Of a stretch of DNA of 30,608 bases, positions 24,666-30,606 are shown piece after piece. How positions within the stretch are numbered: the stretch's first letter is position 1; every line of letters starts with the position of its first letter. The translations under genes were made by a program, and so were the position numbers. The notes under the pieces were generated by a model, which saw only the letters and a list, made by a program, of their open reading frames with translations, ran no database searches and had not been told where the DNA came from. The stretch comes from a virus: the IMG/VR virus record IMGVR_UViG_3300043425_000757, positions 1-30,608 of that record; one strand, given 5' to 3'.

Positions 24666-26005
24666 GCACTCTTGTCACCCGCACCATTCAAACCCCTGAC
24701 GGCTCGGCCGTCGCTTTCCCCAACGGCATCCGCATCGGCACAGGCGGCGCCGGCACGGTCAACCACATCGGCGTGGCCGGCCAGCAGGGCTTTGGCGTGG
24801 GCATCGCGCCCGAACTGCCCGCCGGCTTTGCCAAGCTCTACGGCACGGAAGACCCCGCCAGCGAGAACTACGGCAACTACCAGTACAGCGACGGCTCGGT
24901 GATGGTCTACATCCCGGCCTTCTACTACCGCTACGGCACGGGCAGCAACGGCGGCGCCATCAACGTGGTGGACATCAAGCCCTTTAGCCACTGGGCCAGC
25001 GTGGCCGATGCCAACGCTGCGGGCTACGCCCTGCACCGCGCCTTCTACAACGGCGGCAGCATCCGCCAGGGCGTGTTTGTGGACAAGTACCTGGCCAGCA
25101 ACAACGGCGGGGTGGCGTCCAGCCTGAAAAACGGCGTGGTCATCACCAGCGCACAGCGCGGCAGCCTGACCACGGCCACCTTCGCCAGCCTCACGGGCGC
25201 CCCATCCAACAACCTGGCCGGCGCCATTGCCGCAGCCAAAACGCGCGGCAGCCGCTTCTTCTGCAACACCCGGTTCATCCGCGGCGCCCTGGCCTTGCTG
25301 GCCAATGCGCACGGCTCAGCCGCCACCGGCACCACCTACTGCGCCTGGTACAGCGCCGGCAGCACCAACTTCCCCAAGGGCTGCAACAACAACGCGTTGG
25401 GCGACACCAATGACGGCGCTATCGCCTTTGTGGACGACGGCAACGGCACCTACGCCTGCGGCAAGACTGGCAGCGCCAACTTCATGGCGCGCACCACGCA
25501 CAACGGCCAACTCTGCGGTATTGCAGACCTCAACGGCGTGGTTTGGGAAACAGAGCTGGGCCTCACCTCCAACGGCACCAACTTCTACGTGCTCAAGACT
25601 GCCGCGGACGTGGCCACCATCACCGGCGGTACCACCCTGGCCACTGACGCCTGGGGCGCCACCGGCTTGGCCGCGCTGTACGACAGCATTGGCGCCACGT
25701 ACGAGAGCTTGACCAACTCGGCCAGCAACAAGGTGTTCGGCAACGCGGCACAAGTGCTCAGCGCAGCCACCAGCGGCACCGCCTGGGGATTTGCCGGCCT
25801 GGGTATTCCGCTGGTGGGCGGTGTGGGTGGCAGCAACCAGTTCGGCAACGACTACCTCTACGACGCCCGCACGACAGACCTCTGTGTGCTCTCTGGCGGC
25901 AGCTGGGGCATCGGCGGCGATGCCGGTGTCTGGGCGCTGCGCTTGGACTACTCCCGCGCCGGCTCGAGCAACGGCATCGGGTTGCGTGCCGCCTCTTACC
26001 TGTAA
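24662..26005 (+). CDS. DGR target: variable tail protein with C-type-lectin-like domain
   Basis: This 447-aa protein has a beta-rich N-terminal region and a C-terminal domain with the pattern of DGR variable proteins (formylglycine-generating-enzyme/C-type lectin fold). Supporting segments are VWETELGL, AWGFAGLGIPLVGG, LCVLSGGSWG and GVWALRLDYSRAGSSNGIGLRA. The last 41 residues hold the variable region. Residues 414, 416, 417, 427, 429, 430, 434, 436, 437 and 438 are encoded by AAC in the template; here they are S, G, I, R, D, Y, G, S, N and G. The conserved W415 and the VWAL and IGLR strands lie in fixed positions. The ATG overlaps the fibre adaptor stop, with GGAG at 24653-24656 in front. 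It most likely binds the host receptor at the tail tip. Confidence 0.9.
   Translation: MSTLVTRTIQTPDGSAVAFPNGIRIGTGGAGTVNHIGVAGQQGFGVGIAPELPAGFAKLYGTEDPASENYGNYQYSDGSVMVYIPAFYYRYGTGSNGGAINVVDIKPFSHWASVADANAAGYALHRAFYNGGSIRQGVFVDKYLASNNGGVASSLKNGVVITSAQRGSLTTATFASLTGAPSNNLAGAIAAAKTRGSRFFCNTRFIRGALALLANAHGSAATGTTYCAWYSAGSTNFPKGCNNNALGDTNDGAIAFVDDGNGTYACGKTGSANFMARTTHNGQLCGIADLNGVVWETELGLTSNGTNFYVLKTAADVATITGGTTLATDAWGATGLAALYDSIGATYESLTNSASNKVFGNAAQVLSAATSGTAWGFAGLGIPLVGGVGGSNQFGNDYLYDARTTDLCVLSGGSWGIGGDAGVWALRLDYSRAGSSNGIGLRAASYL
25880..25996 (+). repeat. DGR variable region (VR)
   Basis: This 117-bp block aligns without gaps to the template at 26523-26639 (offset 643). I count 17 mismatches, all at template adenines: 12 A to G, 3 A to C and 2 A to T; nine of the 26 template adenines are unchanged. 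No other base differs. The mismatches are at 25889, 25902, 25907, 25908, 25911, 25916, 25919, 25940, 25941, 25946, 25949, 25961, 25962, 25968, 25973, 25974 and 25992. Homology stops abruptly on both sides. Confidence 0.97.
25977..25996 (+). other. Probable initiation of mutagenic homing (IMH) site
   Basis: The GC-rich 3' end of the VR, which in known DGRs marks where cDNA integration begins. Its only difference from the template equivalent (26620-26639) is C at 25992 against A at 26635. This may be a fixed IMH/IMH* difference rather than a mutagenesis event. Confidence 0.65.
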
Positions 26006-26012
26006 CTCTGAC

Positions 26013-26034
26013 GCCTGGCGCGAAAGCGCCGGGC
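26013..26034 (+). promoter_or_regulatory. DGR target-recognition hairpin/cruciform
   Basis: GCCTGGCGC (26013-26021), loop GAAA (26022-26025), GCGCCGGGC (26026-26034): a 9-bp stem with one T-G pair and a GNRA-type loop. It lies between the target gene stop and avd, 16 nt past the end of the VR. Known DGRs of the Bordetella phage BPP-1 type need a GC-rich hairpin of about this size and loop just downstream of the VR for efficient retrohoming. No such hairpin follows the template repeat. It could also act as a weak attenuator, but no T-run follows. Confidence 0.8.
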
Positions 26035-26041
26035 TCATGCC

Positions 26042-26518
26042 ATGACGCATCAGAACCGCAGCATCCATGCACAGGCCGGCTTGCACCGCAAGCTGGTGCT
26101 GTTTGCCGCGCAGCTGGAGATGTATCTGGCGCACTTTCCTTCGTGCCATAAGTACGCGCTGACGCAGCAGATCCGCGCGACCTACGTGGACGTCTACAAC
26201 CTGGTGACGGAGGCGCAAAAGCGCTACCACAAGCGCACCACGCTTACCCAGCTGGATGTGCGGCACGAGCAACTGCGCATGCTGCTGTTGCTGGCCCACG
26301 AGCTGGGGCTGTTCAACTTCAGCCGGGGCAAGCAAGACCCAGAACGCCCCGGCGAGCACCGGGCGCTGGTCATCTTGCGCCTGGTGGACGAGCTGGGCCG
26401 CATGATTGGCGGCTGGCTCAAGACGGAAATGCAGCCCGGGCCACAAGCCCAGGGCGCGCCGGCCACCGTGCCGGCAGAAGAATCCGGCAGCCTGGCTGCC
26501 GGTGCGGTGGGGGCTTGA
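26042..26518 (+). CDS. avd: DGR accessory variability determinant, Avd-like
   Basis: A 158-aa, mostly helical, basic protein. Its four-helix plan, length to about residue 125, and position between target gene and template repeat match the Avd family. In the BPP-1 system Avd forms a pentameric barrel that binds the reverse transcriptase and the DGR RNA and is needed for cDNA synthesis. Helices run about 5-32, 38-65, 67-95 and 104-130; the closing IGGWLKTEM corresponds to the conserved end of the family (LGSWI in BPP-1). The last 30 residues are an Ala/Gly/Pro-rich tail not found in the short Bordetella Avd. No clear Shine-Dalgarno: the recognition hairpin ends 7 nt before the ATG. Confidence 0.85.
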   Translation: MTHQNRSIHAQAGLHRKLVLFAAQLEMYLAHFPSCHKYALTQQIRATYVDVYNLVTEAQKRYHKRTTLTQLDVRHEQLRMLLLLAHELGLFNFSRGKQDPERPGEHRALVILRLVDELGRMIGGWLKTEMQPGPQAQGAPATVPAEESGSLAAGAVGA

Positions 26519-26522
26519 CATG

Positions 26523-26639
26523 CTCTGTGTGATCTCTGGCGGCAACTGGAACAACGGCAGCAATGCCGGTGTCTGGGCGCTGAACTTGAACAACTCCCGC
26601 GCCAACTCGAACAACAACATCGGGTTGCGTGCCGACTCT
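26523..26639 (+). repeat. DGR template repeat (TR)
   Basis: The invariant donor copy of the VR, lying between avd (stop 26516-26518) and the reverse transcriptase, the same order as in BPP-1. It contains 26 adenines, arranged mainly as ten AAC codons in the reading frame of the target; AAC is the codon form that allows most amino acids on A-mutagenesis without creating stops. It is transcribed in the same direction as the reverse transcriptase and would form the core of the DGR RNA. An ORF runs through it but has no support as a gene. Confidence 0.97.
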
Positions 26640-26800
26640 GAGCCTGGCTTGCCACATGCGGCATTGGCCGACCGGCGCAGAGGGAGCCCCCGTCGCGGCT
26701 GGTGCCGAAATCTGCCGCCCAGGCGCCCTTCAGTAGCCCGCTCAGCCCGTGTTGGCAGACCGGCGACCACTGGCGCCCAGGCACCTCAAGGGGCGCACGC
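26640..26800 (+). ncRNA. Spacer of the DGR RNA, TR to reverse transcriptase
   Basis: A 161-nt stretch without a supported gene. In known DGRs the RNA 3' of the TR is structured, binds the RT-Avd complex and helps prime cDNA synthesis. Its length here fits that role. Near its 3' end AAGGGG (26788-26793) is the ribosome-binding site of the reverse transcriptase. RNA ends and folding cannot be fixed by eye. Confidence 0.5.
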
Positions 26801-27820
26801 ATGAAGCGCCACGGCCAGCTCTTTGACCTCTTCGCGCACCCGCAGGCCCTCATGCAGGCCTACGTGCGCGCCCGCGAAGACAAGCGCAACAGCCGAGGCT
26901 GCTTTCTGTTTGAGCGCAACCTGGGCGCCAACATCCACGCCTTGCATGACGAGCTGCGCAGCCGCACCTACCAGCCCCAGCCCGTCAATGCCTTCTGGAT
27001 CAACGACGGCCGCAAGCCCCGCCTGATCGAGGCCCCAGCCTTCCGCGACCTGGTGGTGCAGCACGCCGTCTACGCCGTGGTGGGCCCCCTGTTTGAGCGA
27101 CGCTACATCGCCACCAGCTTTGCCTGCCGCACGGGCCTGGGCACCCACGCCGCCGCTGACTGGCTGCAAGCCGCCATGCGCCGCGCACCGCGCACCGCCT
27201 GGACGCTGCACGTAGACGTGCGCAAGTTCTTCTACAGCGTAGACCGCCAGACCCTGGCCATGCTGGTGCGCCAGGTCATCAAGTGCCCTGACACCCTGCG
27301 CCTGCTGGATTTGTTCGCCCAGCGGCCGGCACCCGCTGGCATTCCCATCGGCAACCTGATGTCGCAGACCTTTGCCAACCTGTACCTCAACAGCCTGGAC
27401 CACTTCTGCAAGCGCCAGCTCGGCGTGCAGGACTACGGCCGCTACATGGATGACGCCGTGATGGTGGCACCCAGCCGCGCCGCAGCCGCGCAATGGCTGG
27501 ATGGCATCCGCCAGCACCTTGGCCTGCTGGGGCTTGAAATCAGCCACCACAGCCTGCAGCCCCTGCGCCGCGGCCTCAACTGGGTGGGCTACCGCACCTG
27601 GGCCCGCGCGCGCTTTGTGCGCCCGCGCCTGGTCAGCCAGGTGCGCGCTGACGCCCGCGCCGGCCGCTTACAGGCCATCGTTTCACGCCTGGGCCACGCG
27701 CGCCACACGGCATCTCACCAACCCCTCGTCCACTACCTGACGGAGCACCACCATGCCCTCTCTCATCGCCTACCGCAAAACCATCACCGCCATCAACACC
27801 TTCGAGCTGCGGCTGCCTGA
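26801..27820 (+). CDS. DGR reverse transcriptase
   Basis: A 339-aa reverse transcriptase that copies the TR RNA with adenine-specific errors. Motifs: domain 1 region RKPRLIEAP (71-79); first catalytic Asp in LHVDVRKFFYSVD (D139); domain 4 GIPIGNLMSQ (180-189), where SQ replaces the SP of group II intron and retroviral enzymes, the hallmark of DGR enzymes; the catalytic YMDD (215-218); and the domain 7 region LNWVGYR. I use the ATG at 26801 with AAGGGG 7 nt upstream; the frame is open back to 26702 but that part is spacer. The last 22 codons overlap the next gene in another frame and code a His/Ala-rich tail. There is no endonuclease domain, as usual for DGR enzymes. Confidence 0.95.
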   Translation: MKRHGQLFDLFAHPQALMQAYVRAREDKRNSRGCFLFERNLGANIHALHDELRSRTYQPQPVNAFWINDGRKPRLIEAPAFRDLVVQHAVYAVVGPLFERRYIATSFACRTGLGTHAAADWLQAAMRRAPRTAWTLHVDVRKFFYSVDRQTLAMLVRQVIKCPDTLRLLDLFAQRPAPAGIPIGNLMSQTFANLYLNSLDHFCKRQLGVQDYGRYMDDAVMVAPSRAAAAQWLDGIRQHLGLLGLEISHHSLQPLRRGLNWVGYRTWARARFVRPRLVSQVRADARAGRLQAIVSRLGHARHTASHQPLVHYLTEHHHALSHRLPQNHHRHQHLRAAAA

Positions 27821-28178
27821 ATCCGCCCCTGGCCAGCGCCAGGGCCAGGAAATCGCCACGCTGGCCGATGGCCGCACCGTCGTCGTGCTGGATGACGGCG
27901 CCACGCTGCCGACCGACCAGCCCGCGCAGATCGCGCCCAGCATCGAGACGCTGCCCAGCCCGCTGCCCGTGGACGTGCGCGACACCATCCGCGCCGCCAG
28001 CCCGCACGTGCGCCTGATCGACCAGCGCGTGGTCGACAAGATCCGCGAGCTCTACAGCATCAACGACGAAATCAAGCTGCTGCGCATCGCCCCCAGCGCG
28101 GAAACCACCGCCTGGAACGACCACGTCGAAGCCTGCCGCGCATGGGGCCGGGCTGAGAAGGCCAAGCTCGGGCTCTGA
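27753..28178 (+). CDS. Probable tail-fibre assembly protein
   Basis: A 141-aa protein, with GGAG at 27742-27745 in front of the ATG and a 68-nt overlap with the end of the reverse transcriptase gene. The N-terminal half is beta-rich (FELRLPESA, ATLADGRTVVVLDDGATLP); the C-terminal half is helical: VRLIDQRVVDKIRELYSINDEIKLLRIAPSAETTAWNDHVEACRAWGRAEKAKLGL. The latter half resembles small proteins coded after tail fibre genes in many proteobacterial prophages, which I take to be assembly chaperones or fibre-associated proteins. It could help to fold the DGR-diversified protein. The function is inferred from place. Confidence 0.6.
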   Translation: MPSLIAYRKTITAINTFELRLPESAPGQRQGQEIATLADGRTVVVLDDGATLPTDQPAQIAPSIETLPSPLPVDVRDTIRAASPHVRLIDQRVVDKIRELYSINDEIKLLRIAPSAETTAWNDHVEACRAWGRAEKAKLGL

Positions 28179-28231
28179 TCGCACCAGCCGCTGATTCAAA
28201 CCACCCCCGCCGCGCAGGAGGGCGCAGCCGT

Positions 28232-28591
28232 ATGACCGACCAGCAAAGCTACACCGGCCCCGAGCGCCGCCAGGCCGCCCTCACTGAAGACCGCGTGCAG
28301 CTCATGATCTCCACCGCCCTCACCAACGCCATGCAGGCCCACGAGACTAAGATCATTGCGCACATGGACACCCAGTTCGCGGCGCTGCGGGCCACCTTTG
28401 CCTCGGCCTTCCCCGACGGTGACCCGCACGGCCACCGCATGGCCCATGAGCGCAAGATCCGCGACGCTGACGGCTGGGCCAAGCTCAAGGCCGAGGTGCT
28501 GTCCAAGTTCCTGACGGCCGGCTTGTGGGTGGCTGCCGGCTGGCTGGCCCTGGCCGCGTGGGAGGCCTTCAAGCACGAAGTCAGAAGGTGA
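28232..28591 (+). CDS. Small membrane protein of the lysis region
   Basis: A 119-aa protein with a strong Shine-Dalgarno (AGGAGGG, 28216-28222). The N-terminus (TGPERRQAALTEDRVQLMISTAL) is charged and helical. One membrane segment lies near the C-terminus (FLTAGLWVAAGWLALAAWEAF, about 92-112), followed by a basic tail (KHEVRR). It sits directly before the endolysin, so a second holin or antiholin is possible. Single-segment proteins of this kind also occur upstream of lysis genes without known role. No signal-peptide cleavage site or lipobox is visible. Confidence 0.6.
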   Translation: MTDQQSYTGPERRQAALTEDRVQLMISTALTNAMQAHETKIIAHMDTQFAALRATFASAFPDGDPHGHRMAHERKIRDADGWAKLKAEVLSKFLTAGLWVAAGWLALAAWEAFKHEVRR

Positions 28592-28598
28592 ACTGCAG

Positions 28599-29075
28599 AT
28601 GAACTTCGACACCGCGCTCGATCTCCTCCTCGGCCATGAGGGCGGCTACTCCGACCACGCGGCCGACCCCGGCGGCAAAACCCGCTTTGGCATCACCGAG
28701 GCCGTGGCCCGCCAGGCGGGCTACCAGGGCGACATGCGCGAGCTGCCGCTCGACCTGGCAAAAACCGTCTATCTCGACCGCTACTGGCGCCCCATCCGCG
28801 CCGACGATTTGCCGCCAGGCATCCGGTACGTGATGTTTGACGCCGCCGTCAACAGCGGCCACCGCCAGGCCACTCTGTGGCTGCAGCGCGCCCTAGGCGT
28901 TGAGGCCGACGGCATCATCGGCCCGCAAACCCTGGCCGCCGCCTACGCGCAGGACATGCGCGCCCTCAAGCTCGGCGTGCTCGCCCAGCGCCTGCGCTTC
29001 ATGACCGGGCTGACCAACTGGCCGGCCTTCAGCCGCGGCTGGGCGCGCCGCATTGCAGACCTGATGGAGGCCTGA
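28599..29075 (+). CDS. Endolysin, glycoside hydrolase family 108
   Basis: A 158-aa muramidase with the GH108 signature at the N-terminus: LLLGHEGGYSDHAADPGGKTRFGI, in which Glu14 is the catalytic acid. The C-terminal part (about 85-158: LWLQRALGVEADGIIGPQTLAAA) is the peptidoglycan-binding domain (PG_binding_3) found with this family. No signal peptide or membrane anchor, so it needs a holin, which is encoded next to it. The ATG lies 7 nt after the preceding stop, and AGAAGG at 28583-28588 is a possible Shine-Dalgarno. The length is typical of the family. Confidence 0.93.
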   Translation: MNFDTALDLLLGHEGGYSDHAADPGGKTRFGITEAVARQAGYQGDMRELPLDLAKTVYLDRYWRPIRADDLPPGIRYVMFDAAVNSGHRQATLWLQRALGVEADGIIGPQTLAAAYAQDMRALKLGVLAQRLRFMTGLTNWPAFSRGWARRIADLMEA

Positions 29076-29079
29076 CCAC

Positions 29080-29481
29080 ATGAACCCGCTCATCCTCGGC
29101 CCGGTGCTTGACCTGGGCAAGTCCATCCTGGAGCGCTTCGTCCCAGACCCCGAAAAGAAGCGCGAGGCCGAAATGGAGCTTTTGCGCATGGCCGCTGAGG
29201 GTGAACTCAAACAAGTGATCGCCCAGCTCGAAATCAACGCCCGCGAAGCCCAGCACCCCAGCATCTTCGTCGCCGGATGGCGCCCCGCATTCGGCTGGTG
29301 CGGTGCCGCGGGCTTCGTCTACGCCACCATCCTGCAGCCCCTACTTTCCTGGTGGGCAGGCATTCGCGGCTGGCCCGCACCCCCCACTCTGAACATGGAC
29401 CTGATGTGGGTCGTCGTGACAGGCATGCTGGGGATTGGCGGCCTGCGCTCCATTGAAAAGATGAAGGGCGCGACCAGGTAG
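29080..29481 (+). CDS. Holin of the 3TM superfamily
   Basis: A 133-aa protein with GGAGG (29066-29070) 9 nt before the ATG. Residues 5-60 are an amphipathic/charged region beginning ILGPVLDLGKSILERFVPDPEKK and continuing AEMELLRMAAEGELKQVIAQLEIN. Then HPSIFVAGWRPAFGWCGAAGFVYATIL and LMWVVVTGMLGIGGLRSIEK form two or three membrane segments. This is the pattern of the 3TM holins (GTA_holin_3TM) that precede or follow endolysin genes in many proteobacterial phages. It forms the membrane lesion that lets the endolysin out. Confidence 0.85.
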   Translation: MNPLILGPVLDLGKSILERFVPDPEKKREAEMELLRMAAEGELKQVIAQLEINAREAQHPSIFVAGWRPAFGWCGAAGFVYATILQPLLSWWAGIRGWPAPPTLNMDLMWVVVTGMLGIGGLRSIEKMKGATR

Positions 29482-29495
29482 CTCATCGAATGAGC
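29481..29495 (+). other. Short palindrome just after the holin gene
   Basis: GCTCAT, 3-nt loop CGA, ATGAGC, starting at the last base of the holin stop codon. A 6-bp stem with no T-run. It may stop or protect the late mRNA, or be chance. Confidence 0.3.
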
Positions 29496-29555
29496 CTGGA
29501 CTGTGGGGATTTCTGCCCAAACTACCCCTCCAGATGCCTGTTTTGCGCCTATTTC

Positions 29556-29574
29556 ACGAGGGAGCTTCCCTCGT
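29556..29574. other. Palindrome beside the att core
   Basis: A perfect 8-bp inverted repeat, ACGAGGGA (29556-29563) and TCCCTCGT (29567-29574), with a 3-nt centre. It lies about 18 bp left of the tRNA fragment in a region free of genes. It could be an integrase or excisionase arm site or a transcription stop; there is no T-run on either strand. Confidence 0.45.
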
Positions 29575-29591
29575 AGCGCGGGTGTCGCATA

Positions 29592-29654
29592 GGATTCGAA
29601 ATCCGGCGTACTGGTTATCCAGTACCGAGGGTTCGAATCCCTCCCTTTCCGCCA
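29592..29654 (+). other. tRNA-Ser(CGA) 3' fragment, probable att core
   Basis: This matches the 3' two thirds of a bacterial tRNA-Ser: anticodon loop TTCGAAA (anticodon CGA), long variable arm (GTACTGG, TTAT, CCAGTAC), T arm GAGGG-TTCGAAT-CCCTC, the 3' acceptor strand CCTTTCC, G and CCA at 29652-29654. The 5' acceptor strand (GGAAAGG would be required) and a D arm are missing upstream, and the 5' side of the anticodon stem pairs only 3 of 5 positions. It is therefore not a working tRNA gene but the identity segment by which a phage integrates in the host tRNA and restores its 3' end. Confidence 0.85.
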
Positions 29655-29664
29655 AAATCAACAA

Positions 29665-29694
29665 CTTAGCGCGCTTTTCTCAAGTTACGCTAAG
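29665..29694. other. Inverted repeat between att core and integrase
   Basis: CTTAGCG (29665-29671) and CGCTAAG (29688-29694), 7 bp each, separated by 16 nt. It lies between the CCA end of the tRNA fragment and the integrase stop codon. It may be an arm-type binding site of the integrase or the end of its transcript. Confidence 0.35.
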
Positions 29695-29733
29695 GGCCCT
29701 CAGCAGCAGGCACTGTGGGGAAATCCTCCCAAG

Positions 29734-30606
29734 TCAGGCCCGTTTGCGGCCAATTTGGCCCACAGCTTCGGCCAAAGTGTCGGCATACAGGTGCGCGTAA
29801 CGCTGGGTGCTGACCGGGCTTTTGTGGCCCAGAACCTGGCCCACGGTGAAAAGCGGCACGCCCGCGTTGGCCATTTCGCTGGCCGCGCTGTGGCGCAGAT
29901 CGTGAAAGCGCACATCCCCCAGGCCCACCTTGTCCTTGGCGCGCGTCCATGCGGCCTGCACGCCGCGTTTGTGGCCCGTCAGGGGTAGGTGTTTGAGCAG
30001 GTGGCGGATGCGTGGGTGCGCGGGTATCACGCGCGGCTGGCCGTTCTTGCTGTCGGCCAGCACCAGCAGGTTGTCCTGCACCTGCACGTTCCACAGCTCG
30101 CCCAGGCGCATGCCGGTGTAGAAGCACACGCGGATGGCAATCTGCGCCTGCCAGCTGCCGCACGCGCGGCAGGCCTTGAGCATGCCCTCGCGCGTGATGT
30201 AGATCTTGCGGGCGTTGCGCACGGCCGGCAGCAGCATGCGGGCGGTGGGGTCGGTGTCGGTGAGGCCGTGGCGCTTCCAGGCCCAGCGGCACGCGGCTTT
30301 CAGCAGCGCCAGGCGGTTCTTCAGGGTGGCCGGGCCGGCGTCGGCGGTCTTGATGACCTCCTGGGCCACTGCGGGCAGCTCGCTCATCGGGCGGCCCTGC
30401 CAGGCCCATGCGATGGCGCTGAGGTGCTCGGCGGCGCTCTTGTAGCTCTTGAGCGCGGTCTTGTCGGTGAGGTAGTGCTTGACGGCCTGGTCGATCAGGG
30501 GTTCGTCGCGGGCGATGCCAGATGCAAGGCCGTAGAGGCGCGCGGTTTCCGTGCGGTCGAACGCGTCAGCTTGAGCTTGACTCCAGCCTTGCGGAAGCAG
30601 TCGTGT
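29734..30606 (-). CDS. int: Tyrosine-type integrase, 5' end cut by window edge
   Basis: The frame is open from the right edge to the TGA at 29734-29736, about 291 codons, with no need of the internal ATG at 30387. Visible N-terminal part: LPQGWSQAQADAFDRTETARLYGLASGIARDEPLIDQ and a SAM-like core-binding domain (ALKSYKSAAEHLSAI). The catalytic domain shows Arg in YTGMRLGEL, HDLRHSAAS with His and the second Arg, LGHK, and the nucleophile Tyr in STQRYAHLY. It catalyses integration and excision at the tRNA-Ser att site next to it. The gene points toward the att core, 80 bp away, as in many tRNA-specific phage integrases. The true start is outside the window. Confidence 0.92.
   Translation of the reverse strand, partial: TRLLPQGWSQAQADAFDRTETARLYGLASGIARDEPLIDQAVKHYLTDKTALKSYKSAAEHLSAIAWAWQGRPMSELPAVAQEVIKTADAGPATLKNRLALLKAACRWAWKRHGLTDTDPTARMLLPAVRNARKIYITREGMLKACRACGSWQAQIAIRVCFYTGMRLGELWNVQVQDNLLVLADSKNGQPRVIPAHPRIRHLLKHLPLTGHKRGVQAAWTRAKDKVGLGDVRFHDLRHSAASEMANAGVPLFTVGQVLGHKSPVSTQRYAHLYADTLAEAVGQIGRKRA

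Noticed and set aside
26406-26804. ORF running through the template repeat
   Set aside because: It covers the end of avd, the TR and the spacer. Its similarity to the target protein is due to the TR itself, and it has no ribosome-binding site. The TR functions as RNA.
29565-29654. A complete phage-coded tRNA-Ser
   Set aside because: No 5' acceptor strand pairing with CCTTTCC and no D arm are present, and the anticodon stem is mismatched on its 5' side. Only the 3' part is conserved.
29534-29800. 88-codon ORF across the tRNA fragment
   Set aside because: It spans att palindromes and the tRNA fragment and overlaps the integrase end; there is no ribosome-binding site or protein pattern.
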